In this document: positions 21,712-32,639 of the stretch, in pieces
Layout of the letters: each line of letters opens with the position of its first letter
Position numbering within the stretch: the first letter of the stretch is position 1
Assembly: GCA_015680685.1 (NCBI GenBank)
Contig: MNCI01035212.1
Coordinates: 2,701-60,777, forward strand
DNA length: 58,077 nucleotides
Direction of reading: 5' to 3'
Source of the DNA: Gnetum montanum
Lineage: Eukaryota > Streptophyta > Gnetopsida > Gnetales > Gnetaceae
Translations under genes and position numbers: made by a program
Notes under the pieces: generated by a model
What the model was told of the DNA's origin: nothing
What the model saw: the letters and a program-made list of their open reading frames with translations, nothing else
The model's database searches: none

Positions 21712-23812
21712 GTCATGTGATAAGGAGCTAACCCACTATGGCATTCATGACCGTAAGATGGTATGCAAGGATTAATATGTCTCTGTTCATGGCTAAATTC
21801 ACTAGGCTATATGGTTGTTGGAGTATTGATTAGTGGTCCTGATAAAGTAACATGAGACATTGGATTCGAGGAGAAAGATGCACCATAGTGTTGGACTTAC
21901 GCTTGGTTGGAGGGTGTAGTGGTTTCAAAGCCATGTCATCTCTTTCTTTGGTCATGTCTAAAGAAAGGATTTTTTTGATGTTGTGGATGATCTCCACTAC
22001 TATTGACTTTAGTAGCATAAGTAACGTTTGTGGGTTGGTGCTGTGGTGTAAGACCTTCTGGTACAATCACTGGTGATGTAGAAGTAGGTGAAGGATAAAA
22101 ATATTAAGGTTGAGGAGAAGTGCTAGGCACATAAGGTAGTGATCGTGTTGGATAGGATATGGTTTGATAGTATTGAGGAGAATGATAATAATGTGGTGAG
22201 ATAGAGGACATTGACTTGGTTGGGGAAATAGGATGTTAAACTTAATAAGCACTTGGGTTTGGATGATAGGAAGGGTGTAACCAGTTTGGGGGTGGATTTC
22301 CCCACAATTGGGATTTTTGCCACTGTGATTGAACACAATATTTTTGTACAAACTCTGGATGTAAAATTCTTCTCCAATGTTCATGTAAATATGACAAGAT
22401 TGGGCATTGGCCTTTGGAATGATTGTACAGGCAAACATTACGTTGATATGTATGATTAGTAGTTGAGTTCTTATCCTTATTCTCTTCAACCCTTCTTTTC
22501 GATTTTCTAGTGGTATTCTATCATGTCTCTTGGTTCATCATGGCTCTACCTCTAATAATATTGGCATACTCTCCACATTTTTCATGTATCCACTCCATCA
22601 TCTTATTGATCTTTGCCTCAATTTTATCTAGTGATTGTAATATTGGCAAAGATGGTTTCACCTCCTTAAGGTGAGTTGATTTTTCCTCTTCCTGATTATG
22701 GACCTTTGTTAGGTTGAGATTTTGGTCTGATGAGATTTTTCAACATTATCCCATTTAGCCATTTCTCCTTCTTCTTTTGCTAGCCACTTAATAAGCTCTT
22801 CGAATTGATGGATTTGTAGTTCATATAGTTGACCTAGGGCATACATTCTTAAGGTTTCCTTTGTTTCATTACCAAGGCCATCTATGATATGGTACATTAG
22901 CCTCTCCTCAGAGAACCCATGGCATGGGTAGTTGTTTAACAGTGCATAATATCTTTCTAAAGCCATGTCTAAGAGTTCATGTTGTGCTTGTTTCCATTCT
23001 TGGATTTGCCTCCTCAAGGCTGACACTCTTGCATATGTTTGATAACTTTTTTTGAAGATTTCTACCATTGTTGGCCAACGTTGAATTGATTTTGGTTTTA
23101 AAGACTTATACCATACTTTTGCTTGGCCAAAAAGTGTCAGAGGAAAAAGATTATGTTTTTTCCACCCATTATCAATATTATTCCATACACAAGCATCATG
23201 GAAGGCTTTTAGATAGTGTTGTGGATCTAAATCATAGCCTCCTAAAAATTTTGGAAAGTTATTTAAATCAAACTTGGGTAGACAACTTTCTTTATGATGC
23301 CTACGAGATATTTGAACAGCCTCTTCTGTATGTGTTAGGCTCTTAGTGGCTAGTAGGGGTTCATTATCACTAGGTAGATTATGATTTTATGAGTTGAGAC
23401 GATGTTGTCCTTATTCATGTTGGCATTCTCAATTTTCTTTGTAAGCTCAATTTTTAGTTCTACACTGATCCCTTGAAAGATAGTCATCTATTTCATGATC
23501 TAATGTTGGAGTAGAGGAAGAGAAATAACTAAAAAACTTGTCCTAACTTTTGTAAGTTTTCCAATCATCCCCTAACATATTCTTGTTAGTTATTGAGAAG
23601 GTCCTAGGCTTTTCGGGCCTCCTCGTTCTATGGGCTATCCCATCCTTACTAGAAGTGTCAAAGTTGGTTGACAAGAATCCTTGAGTATCGTTGGGATACT
23701 CATGAACATATGAAACTCTTGCATAAGATTGAGTACTCCAAACTTCTTCATTGGTTCTCCAATGAATTTCCTCGCTAGATGTTGCATTATTGTTGTCTTT
23801 TGAAAGAGACAT
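21712..23812 (-). pseudogene. gag of element B (5' part)
   Basis: The minus-strand frames start MSLSKDNNN at 23812. A retrotransposon gag core follows about 23070-22710, with LRRQIQEWKQAQHELLDMAL and a YPCHGF tract like the 'CPHHGF' of Athila-type gag. Upstream (about 23270-23070) the same protein can be followed in another frame (KFLGGYDLDPQHYLKAFHDA-like). The tail (22480-21712) is Pro/Ser/Tyr-rich with several stops. It is interrupted at 21711 by Tat-1 and resumes at 4286. Frameshifts and stops make it nonfunctional. Confidence 0.75.
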
Positions 23813-23927
23813 TATTGTGAATTGTGTGTGAATTAACTGAATTTAATTTCGTTGCTTGAAAGATATATTATTAATACCCTATTACAATGATCTTGTATGA
23901 TATAACTAATCTAGATAATTAGCATCG

Positions 23928-23945
23928 TCCCTGGCAATGGCGACA
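23928..23945 (-). promoter_or_regulatory. Primer-binding site of element B
   Basis: The minus strand reads TGTCGCCATTGCCAGGGA next to the 5' LTR. It resembles the TGGCGCCGTTGCCGGGGA site (tRNA-Asp type) common in Athila-like plant elements, and is unlike the site used by the three Tat copies. Confidence 0.65.
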
Positions 23946-23946
23946 A

Positions 23947-24886
23947 TGATGAGTGGCGATGTACCCCTATACTCAACAATACAAATATGAGTATTTCATG
24001 CATGATTTGGTCAAACTTTGCAGACGGGCTAGTTGTGGTATCTAGATAGTTACTCATTGATCACAGTTCACTGTCTTCCAATCTAGACTAGTATTTGCTT
24101 TGTCATGTATGGTTTAGTCCAAAGTGAGGTGTATGATGTGGTCCTAAAGTAGTGCTACTCCTAGAGGCAATAGAAAATAACTTTAATTAAGCTAGGAGGA
24201 AGAGGGAGAGAGAATTAAGCTAATAGGACATAAGGGAAGCGAATCTAGACTAGCCTAAGTGCGATGAGCATCCATTCCTTAACCATCCATACACATCTTG
24301 GACCTTGTGTATGACTACTATTGGGATTACCAAGCGCATATCCTAGGTGTGCTATTGGAATACTAAGTAGTCACACTTAAATGCTTGTGATTAAGTCATA
24401 CTCATTTCGCATTTACTAACAGGGGTAGGAGATGAGGGTAGAGAAATATTAATTATGAAAGCAATAAATAACAATTAAAATTAACTTAATGCTATAATGA
24501 AAAAGTACTCTCAATCTTAATTGTGAGTCATGTCCATGTCCAAGTATGTCACACTCGAATAAAGGTTTTGTACAATTACAATCATCACACTATGAGCATG
24601 CACTAGGGAAAAGGCTGAGAGGAAAAACTAACAAAAAGATCCTATTCTAACACTAACTTCCTATGTTTTTCCCATGTGCCCCATTTTGTATTTATAGGCT
24701 CACATGAGAACCATGATATCACATATCTAATATCGCTTATCAAGCTGTGATATTGCGTACCTGATATCGAGGTTTTGATATTGGGGGTATGATATCAGGA
24801 CTCATCAGACCTGATATCTTATACTTGATATCAAGGGTTTGATAATAGGGGTCTAATATTAGGACTTGGCAAACCATGATTCATCA
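23947..24886 (-). repeat. Right (5') LTR of element B
   Basis: 940 bp. Sense ends are TGATGAATCATGG and CGCCACTCATCA. It contains a cluster of GATATC/GATATT/AATATC motifs (24715-24865) between the TATA region (TATAAATACA on the minus strand near 24690) and the LTR start. It is homologous to the LTRs at 36690 (A) and 40486 (C). Confidence 0.9.
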
Positions 24887-24891
24887 GAAAC
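24887..24891. repeat. Target-site duplication of element B, right copy
   Basis: GAAAC, matching 1224-1228. Confidence 0.85.
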
Positions 24892-25037
24892 AATTATTCA
24901 ACATTCAACAAATAAAACCTTTCCATGAGCCTAAGCCACCCAATGCACCAAACACCTCATTAGATGGAAAGCCATGCTCAATCTTTCAGATCTCTCCCTT
25001 TCAACTTAGTCATGGGGGAGATGGCCACCCATACTAA
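24892..25037 (+). pseudogene. Integrase C-terminus of element A (resumes after B)
   Basis: Following the duplication, the plus-strand frame gives LFNIQQIKPFHEPKPPNAPN..., ending FQLSHGGDGHPY and TAA (25035-25037). A closely similar tail (LLFNVKKTKPFCE...FSHGGYGHLC) ends the integrase of element C at 43120. This confirms that 1-1228 and this piece were one gene. Confidence 0.75.
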
Positions 25038-25398
25038 CACCTTAGATGGCTCATCAATTCTTGATTTTTTTTTGTTTTCCACATTTCTGGTTTTAAAACT
25101 TTTTGTTTTCATCTTCTTTGTTTAACATTTTTTGTTTTACATATTTGTATTTTTAAGGTTATTGATCATCTCTTAGTTTTTTTTACACCATCATTAATAT
25201 GTTTAATATGTATTGTCTATTCTTTTACTTTCTTTTATGGTTATGTTTGATTGTGTTTAATGTGATCTCTACTTTTTCTACTAATAAGGTGGTAGGTACA
25301 ATGATAATACACTATACAATGGTGGTATGCTTCATTTGTAATTTGATTGTTGATGTCTGGTTTCTAACTTTAAATGTCATTACTGATAACTAGGAAAT
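25038..25398 (+). other. 3' noncoding region of element A, left piece
   Basis: T-rich DNA without genes. It continues at 35053 after Tat-2 is removed, and the join (GATAACTAGGAAAT | GGTTTCTTTTCATG) matches the corresponding region of element C near 42830-42890. Confidence 0.6.
25394..25398. repeat. Target-site duplication of Tat-2, left copy
   Basis: GAAAT, against GACAT at 35048-35052 (one mismatch). Confidence 0.7.
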
Positions 25399-27226
25399 TG
25401 TACTGTCTGAAATCATCAACGTAAGGCTAGAGGAAAAAAAATGTCGAAAGATCTCTGGAGAGATACAGCTGACCCTGCCTTTGCATGAGGGCAAGCTGGA
25501 AAAACAAAGGCAAAGTGCCTTGGATGGTCTACACACAAATCAACCAAGGACTTCCCTGAGTGTACGCTATGGCTTGCGCTGGGGTTATCACCATGAAATG
25601 TAAAACAAAGAACGTAATGCAATGAGACATAAACATGAATATATCATGTAAACATAAAAAGAATGTATGCGGAAATGTGTAATAAAATAGAGTAATGAAA
25701 AAAATGAACCAAAAAAGTACAACGGAAGGAAAAAATAAAATCGTGTTGTATTAATTAACAAGATGTGCATCGGTCAAAACGTAGTTGTGTGTCTGGATTG
25801 CAAGTCAGACATTAAGCCCTAATGTGAGGTGTTTGTAGGTGCTGTGGATCACATGTGTCCAAGCTCAAGATTGCTAGTTTTCTTTCTCAAAATTTCCAAC
25901 CTTGTTTATGTCAATGAACAGGGTATTTATACCTTTTGCTAGGCTTGGGAGTAGGATTTTTGAATGAGATCAATGGCTACGGGATGAGGGGAAAACAGAT
26001 CATGTAACAGGTGTCTGATGTACAGTTGCATATGAACTAGACATATGTAGGTAGACTACGTTCTTGACCGAATGCACTGTATCTTACAATGTGTATTGAT
26101 TTACATTATGCTCATGCATACAATTTGAAGTGTAAGAGGTTGAAAAGCTCACAAATGTTGCAAATTTACAATAAAATAATAGTGTACAATAAGAGATCTT
26201 GATTCTGGTTTGCTTGGAACTTCCTAAATTTCTGGACTGACTATTGCTGAAAGTGTTTTTGCTTTACTAGGGTTGCCAGCATGCATTGATCTTGTCCTGA
26301 CATGTCCTCAGTGTGTGTCTAGAGTGCTTTTATTCGGGCTCACGCTGCCAATGTGAGTTGGGTGTGACCTCAATGTGACACTAGCATGAGTAAGTTAGGA
26401 TGGTATATTTCACACCAAATCTTAATCTTTGAGACCTATATTTCAAGTGTAACTACTACCTGACCTTGGGGATGACCTGCATGCTGAATCTGAGCCTGTT
26501 TGTGCCTTGATCCAGGTCATTTTGGGAACTCATGCTGGACTCATGCTACTAGCATGAGCTGGGCATGACTCCAACGTGACCTCAGTGTGAGTGCTAAAAA
26601 TAGTGTATTTTTGGACCTGAAATTAGAATTCTGAGGGCTAGGACCTAGATAAATCATTAGTGGACCTTTAGAGTAACTTGTACCTTCAAAATTAGACCAT
26701 TTTGATGTTGTTTTGGGGCTATTTTGGGGCACTCACGCTGCCAGCGTGACCTGGGCGTGAGTGATAAAAATCACATGTTTTTGAACCTAAAAATTGGATT
26801 CTAGATGCTGGGACTTGAGGTATTCATTAGTGGACCTCGAGGGGGCCTTGTACTCTCAAAATAAGCCATTTTAACACTATTTTGAGGCAATTTTAAGTTA
26901 CTCATGTTGGACTCATGCTGCCAGCGTGACTTGTGTGTGAGCGATGAAAATGAATGTTTTTGGAACTAAAATATGAAGTTTTGGAGGCTGAAACTCGGAG
27001 AAATCATTAATAGACCTTGAGGGTGAATTTTACCCTTGAAATAAAACCATTTTAACGTTGTTTTGGGGCTTTTTTGGGCTATTTTGAGGTGCTCACGTTG
27101 TACTCACACTACCAATGTGACCTCAGGGTGAGTTCGTGCCTTAACCAAATTTTTGTTTCCCAAAAGCACAGACAGCTCCGAGTTGTTCTCATTTTGAAGT
27201 ATTAGGCTGAAATTTGGGGTGTTTCA
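25399..27226 (-). repeat. Left (3') LTR of Tat-2
   Basis: 1828 bp. The plus strand runs TGTACTGTCTGA to GTGTTTCA. It matches 33229-35047. A minus-strand TATA box is at 25924-25931. U3 holds tandem units of about 165-180 bp (26330-27130). Confidence 0.9.
26330..27130 (-). repeat. U3 tandem repeats of Tat-2 (left LTR)
   Basis: About four or five diverged units each contain an inverted repeat of the form CTCACGCTGCCAGCGTGACC, followed by GGGCGTGAG, then a spacer ending in 'ATTAGTGGACCTT.AG.G' and 'CATTTT.A...TTTTG.GGC'. The same series occurs at 34140-34960. Confidence 0.7.
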
Positions 27227-27242
27227 TTGGACCCTCTTTGTT
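27227..27242 (-). promoter_or_regulatory. Polypurine tract of Tat-2
   Basis: Minus-strand AACAAAGAGGGTCCAA abuts the 3' LTR. Confidence 0.75.
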
Positions 27243-28434
27243 CATGTATGGAAGAATTCACCAAAGAGGAGTTGATAAAGAAGTACAAAACACCATGATC
27301 AATAGAGTACCATGCATTATCCATCAACCCATGGCTAGATGTCATCACCCTATGTTCAGAAGCACATGGGATTGGGGAAATTGTTGTTCAAAATGGAAGG
27401 GGATTGATTGTAACTAGGGGAATCAGGAATGTGATCAAGGATCATGATTGTTGTTGGAAGTGTGGAAGAGGAGCGCTTTCATGTGAACAAGCCAATTTTT
27501 GGTCCTTTTCAATAGCCCATGTATAGCACAATTAGAACCAAGGCATAGGAGGTGCATTCATTGGAGAAATGGAACCCTTGTGTCATGTTTAAGGGAGCTC
27601 GTTGTAAATAGCCAAAGCCACATGATGATGTGCAACATGATCATTTGAGACATGAGTGTTTTCCCAAGATAATTTCCTTCTTGCTTGGGGCTTGTCTGAG
27701 AAGAGCCAATGGTCTTTAGTCTATGATGTCAATGGGGTCATGAAGACCTTTTCCAAGAATTTTTCTCTTTGACCTTTATGTTCTTTTTTGTTTTTTCTTT
27801 TCTTTTGATTTTTCTTTCTATTTATTTTTGTTTTGTTTTTGTTTTTTTATTTTTATGTTCTTTTTGGTCTTTTTGAAAGAGCTTGCTTTTAGTGCTATGC
27901 TCATGCTCATGTGCTTGCATTTGTATCATGTATCATGTATTATGTTTTGCATTACAACTACTTAGAGGATCACAGTGTACAATAGTGTATTAAGAGCTCT
28001 GGGTGAGTAGGATACAATGTATCTAGGGGAGATAATTTAATAGGATAAGGGGGCATGCTGGGGAATAGGAAATATATCAGGGGTCGAGAATGTACTTATG
28101 AATGGATCGATTAATCTAGTTACGGCATTAGGAAGAATGTGAGACCTTGTCGTCGTGATGGAGTGCATCTGTGCACGAACACCTCAAGCGTGTCATCCTA
28201 CAAACACAACTCCAAGGAGACAAGAAAACCACAAATGATTCAATTAGCAAAAAACTTTGAACGTAGCCGATGGAATGGAGCCATCATGTGGAGTTTCAAG
28301 GAAAAAAGAATCTTGAACAACATTAGTTTCATTCAGGTCTATGTGACAAATCATGCGGTAGGTTTTTGGTGAGCACATATAGCTGACTATAGCAGCATGT
28401 CTTTTTAAATAACACTAGGTTGTTGATGATGTCA
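27243..28434. other. 3' untranslated region of Tat-2
   Basis: No gene is supported. A T-rich stretch lies near 27770-27870. A few bases near 27260-27310 resemble the start of the Tat-1 3' region near 5870-5930. Short plus-strand frames (27214-27417, 28139-28372) have no recognisable product. Confidence 0.4.
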
Positions 28435-28808
28435 CCAGTTTGTAGTCTTAGCAGAATCTTGTGGATTAGTTTCACATCATAATCCTTTGGACGTTGCCAA
28501 TTTATCATCGTAGCGGACGGTGCAGTGCTAGTTTATAGTCATGGCAGACTACGAAGAGAAAAGTTAGTTTATAGTATTAGTAGACTCTGGTGGACAAGCG
28601 TGGTAGTTTAGTATCATACTAGATAGAGCTATGTGGTGTCAATTTACTTTCATGATGCCAGGACGTTCTGTGGTGCTAGTTTTAAGTCATATCTCTAAGA
28701 CTATTCTATGGTATCAATTTTGGGTCATGATGTCAGGACTGTTTTGTGGTATCAGTTTTAAGTCATGATGCCAGGACTATCTACACTAGTTTATAGTCAT
28801 AGCGGACT
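28435..28808 (+). repeat. Degenerate hairpin array of Tat-2, counterpart of 6889-7400
   Basis: About ten units of the AGTTT(A) + GTC + loop + GAC kind, for example AGTTTTAAGTCATGATGCCAGGAC and AGTTTATAGTCATAGCGGAC. It is clearly homologous to the array beyond pol in Tat-1. Confidence 0.75.
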
Positions 28809-28973
28809 GTTCATGCTTACCTTGTTTATTTAAGGTGTGATGCTACATGAATGGTCATACTACGTGCCTGTGAGATCTTGCAAAAATCAACTAGGAAGAA
28901 AACAACATCAAGAAACACCTACCATACATAGAGTTAGAATATATGAATGAAAGAAAAGTAATGCAAAAAGTGA
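28809..28973. other. Deletion junction of Tat-2
   Basis: In Tat-1 the two hairpin arrays are separated by about 8.2 kb (7401-15622) carrying polymerase and the opposite-strand gene. In Tat-2 only 165 bp separates them. Bases around 28840-28856 may be a last trace of the polymerase 3' end (GATGCTACATGAA compared with GATGCTGCTAGATGAA). Confidence 0.55.
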
Positions 28974-29023
28974 TAGTTTAGGCCATTTTGGGCCATATGC
29001 TAGTTTAAGGCCTTTTCGGGCCA
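28974..29023 (+). repeat. Two hairpin repeats of Tat-2 (GGCC stem type)
   Basis: TAGTTTAGGCCATTTTGGGCC and TAGTTTAAGGCCTTTTCGGGCC: GGCC stems with 6-nt loops. They lie just beyond the gag-protease end, as in Tat-1 and Tat-3. Confidence 0.75.
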
Positions 29024-29228
29024 TGTATTTTTGTGGTTTTATGTTTTTATGTTTGATGTTTTTCAAATGCAATGTGTAAACTAAGTTGACGAATGTGTAA
29101 ACAAAGCAAAATGTGTGGTCCAAGAGAGCAGGAAAAATGTAAACACATAGGCTAGTGTAATGTAAAAAAAAAAGTAAAAAATGCATGGCAAAGGGTAGGC
29201 AGGCACCTGCATTTTTGGCCAAGGGAGA

Positions 29229-32200
29229 GTCTTGGTCATGTAGTTGTTTCCTAACTAGGCATGGATTAAGGAGCATGTAAGGTTTAGGATCCTTTGGGGG
29301 GCTATCAGCTTCAACCACTCATTTGAGTGTGTTAGCCTTAAGCGTTGCGTCAGTTGTTATAGGTGTACCACCAAGAAATTCTTCTTCTAAAAATTGCACC
29401 ATGTCTATGTCATGGATAGTCAAAGAGGAAACATTATCACCATGGATGATAACCTGAGCACCTTTTTATGGAAGGTGGATTTCTTGGTGGATGGGAGAGG
29501 AGATGGCCCTTAGTTGAGCTAGCCAAGGCCTACCTACAACCATGTTGAAACTTGGCATCTCTGCTATGATAGTGAAATCTATGCTAGTGGGGAATTTCTC
29601 TCTCGCTACAAAGGGTAAGTTGATTGTACCCTTGACCGTGACACGTGATCCATTGAAGGATTTTAGACATGTGGTTTTGGTTGGCCTGATTTCATCTGCC
29701 AGGCCTAGCTTGTCGATGACGGAGTATAAGACTACGTTTTTTGCTGTACCATCATCAACATGCACTCTGTAGATGGTACATTGTTCAACACAAATGTTGA
29801 TGGATAGTGGAGCTATAGTGACCTCCCCTCGTGCGGGGTTGACTTTGACTGCATCTTCGTGAAAGGTTAAGGTTGTTGAACCTAATTCTTGTGGTGTGGG
29901 AGGCAACATTGTTGCATGGATGGATGCCTCAATTGCAGGGATGTCCTCCATAATAGGAATGGAGGCTAAGGCCTAGGCCAATGCTTGGCAGTGAGTAGGT
30001 GAGGTCCTGACTAGGTCATATAAACTAAACATCGTGTTCTTATGCTTGAGCATTTCTTTTACCTAGGTTAGTGCAGCTACAAAGTCCTTATCATTAGTCA
30101 TTATGTTGGCCTTGACTTCCTCGATGTGGTTTTAGAAATCAATCTCTTGCAAAGGGGACTTGGGCTTGGTTTATTTGGGGGTAGGGGCCCTAGTATTCAG
30201 TTGTTGTTTGTTGGTTGTGGCTCTTACTTTGACCATGAGGATTGGAAGGTGCTGATTTGTCCTCTTGTGTTGCCATTTGGTGGACTTACTGGGGTTGCTA
30301 GTGGGGTTGACCCTTGAGGGAGGAGGGATCAAGATGTTTCCCACTATTGGGCTTTGGATAGGTAAGGGGCCATCTTGTTGTGGCACTCTTATGATGAAAG
30401 GTTTCTTAGTAGTTTTTGTTGCTGTGTCATTCCAATTTAATGTCTTAGTGGATGAGTTGTGCCATTTTAACATCTTAATAGATGAGTCATGCTAGTTTAA
30501 CATCTTAGCAGATGAGTTGTACCAGTTTAGCATCTTAGTGGATGAGTGTTGTGGAGCCTTGGATACAAAGAGTGTTGTGGGTGCTTGTGGTGGCACTTTG
30601 ATAACAAAGGAAAGCCTCTTGCCTGTGGAGGCTGAGGGAACCCTTACCTTTCTGGGAGGCACACGGATCACAAAAGGTTATTACATAGGTTTGGGCTTGC
30701 CACCTATGCTAATTAATTTTATGACATAGGAGGTATCGTCTGTGTTGGATTGGCTTGTTGTGTCAATCATCAGTTGGCCTTGTTCTATCATTCCTTGTAG
30801 GTCATCTTGCAGGGCACGATAGTTGTCTGTACCATGACCAACCATTTGATGGTAATGATAGTATTGGTCTACTTTAAAATGTTGTGGGATTGAGGGCTCA
30901 TTTGGTACAGCTAATGTGGGGTTCCTTAGTAGTTCACAATACTTATCATGTTTTTGGCGGGTAATCTTCGACACGTGTTTGTGTTGGATTTTTCCAGCTT
31001 TCAAGAGTTGCTCTAATAGTTGAGAGGGTTGCATCGGTAGTGGTGTGTACTTTGAGTGATCCTTGCACTGAAAGTTGGACTTTGGAATGGCTCCTTTCGA
31101 TGTAGGTGAGTTGGTGTCAAAGTTGACGACTTTGTTAGCTAGGGTTTTAGGTTGCTTAGCTATTGGGCACTAGTTGGTTGCTTTTGTGATTACGGCTATT
31201 ATTGCCTCGATTGTGTTTTTCTTTTGAGTATGTTGATTTTTGTAGGCCACATAAGCTGGGTGATTACTTGATTTCGTTGTCTCCTCTATGCTTTTGATTT
31301 GTGTGAATTCTTAACTCAAAGTACAAGCATTCAAATAATAGAGTTTTGACTTAATGAAGTCATTCACAACAGCTTTAAAAATGGTGATCAAGTATGTCTT
31401 AGGTATGAGCTCATAGAGTTCATTCAGGGCTGCACTGCATCTTTGGATGAATTTTGGCACTCACTCTAAAGGTGCTTGTTTTATTTGGATTAGACTATCT
31501 AGTGTGGCTTCAGGCTTTAGGTTATACTTAAAATAGGTAACAAATTAATGTAGCAAATCCTCTAGAGAGGATATGGAGTTACGCGGTAGAGCTTGGTACT
31601 AGTCTAAGGTTTTTCCAGTTAAGGACATAGCGAACACACACAAGATTGCATGAGGCTAGGCCTAAAGTAATAGACACTCTAATCAGAATGTCACTAGGTG
31701 AAGCATTTAGATCTCCCTCTCTGTTATACTTGGTCAGTTGTGGTAGTGAAATTCCTTTGGTAAAGTCAATGATGGCACTGAAGAGCTAATTCGATCATCT
31801 TGATAGAAGTTCAACACCTTGAATTCTTCAGTGTTTGCTATTTTAAGGTACTATACCTTTTCAATTAACATGTGCATCATTTGCTTCATGTCTATCCACT
31901 CTTGGGTGGTAGGTAGACCGATGGGTTGAATGGATTGCGATTGATAGTAGTTTAACTATTGTATCATTTGTGGAAAGGGAGCTTGTTGGATTGTCAGTTG
32001 TTGTTGTGGTGGAAAAACATTCAGAGATGTGATCATAGGGTGTGGTATGCTATAGGAAGTTGGTTGGTGTTGTTGAATAGCTAGTGAAGCCCACTTCCCA
32101 ACCATAGGTTGTGAGGTAATCCCCTAAATGTGTTGTGCTAAAGTAGTTAGAGGTGCCCTATGGGTTTGTACTTGTGGTATGTAATGAGTGGACGTCGAAG

Positions 32201-32638
32201 CTTATACTTCTTGTTGAGAAGCCAGTCCTCAAGTGTATGCAGATGAAAGAGCAAGCACAGTTTCTCCCAAGAAAGGTTGAAATAATGGGTTTGTATAGGC
32301 ATGAGGATTGATGGTATGGTACGAATCCCCATGCTCAAATTTGACCACGAAATCATCTTCCTCATCTCCATTTTGAGGCTCTATGATGGGTGGTTGTAAG
32401 GCTTGACCCCTTGTCATGATAAGCTGAGATATGAGTCGATGATGGGGCTCAGAAAGAGGATTATGTCAAATGATGAGGGAATGAACTCATGACCTCTCTT
32501 GTAAATGAGCTCATAGTTTCATTTTGACTCTCTTTCCAAGTGATCAATAGGAAATTTAACTTGGATCTTGACACAGATGAATTTATACTAGCCAGGTGTG
32601 AGGATTGGGTAGGTAGGGTTGATCTGGGAAGGTTCCAT
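29229..32638 (-). pseudogene. gag-protease of Tat-2, decayed
   Basis: The start is an ATG at 32638 (MEPSQINPTYPIL), comparable with the Tat-1 gag start. Recognisable pieces on the minus strand are the gag Cys/His region and what follows (YYHYHQMVGHGTDNYRALQDDLQG, about 30850-30780), a linker with FIIRVP repeats, and the protease (RVHVDDGTAKNVV near 29755, FNMVVGRPWLAQLR near 29530-29500, then SSPIHQEIHLP). The tail near 29280-29230 (DPKPYMLLNPCLVRKQL) corresponds to the last residues of Tat-1 gag-protease. Many stops and frameshifts are present. The exact 3' end is approximate. Confidence 0.75.
30432..30546 (+). repeat. Four exact 30-bp hairpin repeats inside the Tat-2 gag linker
   Basis: Units start at 30432, 30462, 30492 and 30522. 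The consensus is AGTTTAACATCTTAGCAGATGAG: stem CATC, loop TTAGCA, stem GATG. They interrupt the FIIRVP-type linker of gag-protease. The prefix, loop length and period match the Tat-1 array, but the stem sequence is different and still complementary. Confidence 0.8.
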
Positions 32639-32639
32639 G

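Larger units (their letters stand above)
1229..24886 (-). mobile_element. Element B: gag-only Ty3/gypsy element, interrupted by Tat-1
   Basis: The element reads on the minus strand. It has a right (5') LTR at 23947-24886, a primer-binding site at 23928-23945, gag from 23812 leftwards, and a left (3') LTR from 1229 to about 2239. It is flanked by a perfect 5-bp duplication, GAAAC. Without the nested Tat-1 and its duplication it is about 6.2 kb. No protease, reverse transcriptase or integrase is visible: the gag frame runs to a stop at 4084-4086 and is followed by AT-rich noncoding DNA. It is therefore a non-autonomous derivative, probably mobilised by relatives such as A or C, whose LTRs it resembles. 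Its left LTR is disturbed by an assembly fault (1631-2239). Confidence 0.85.
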
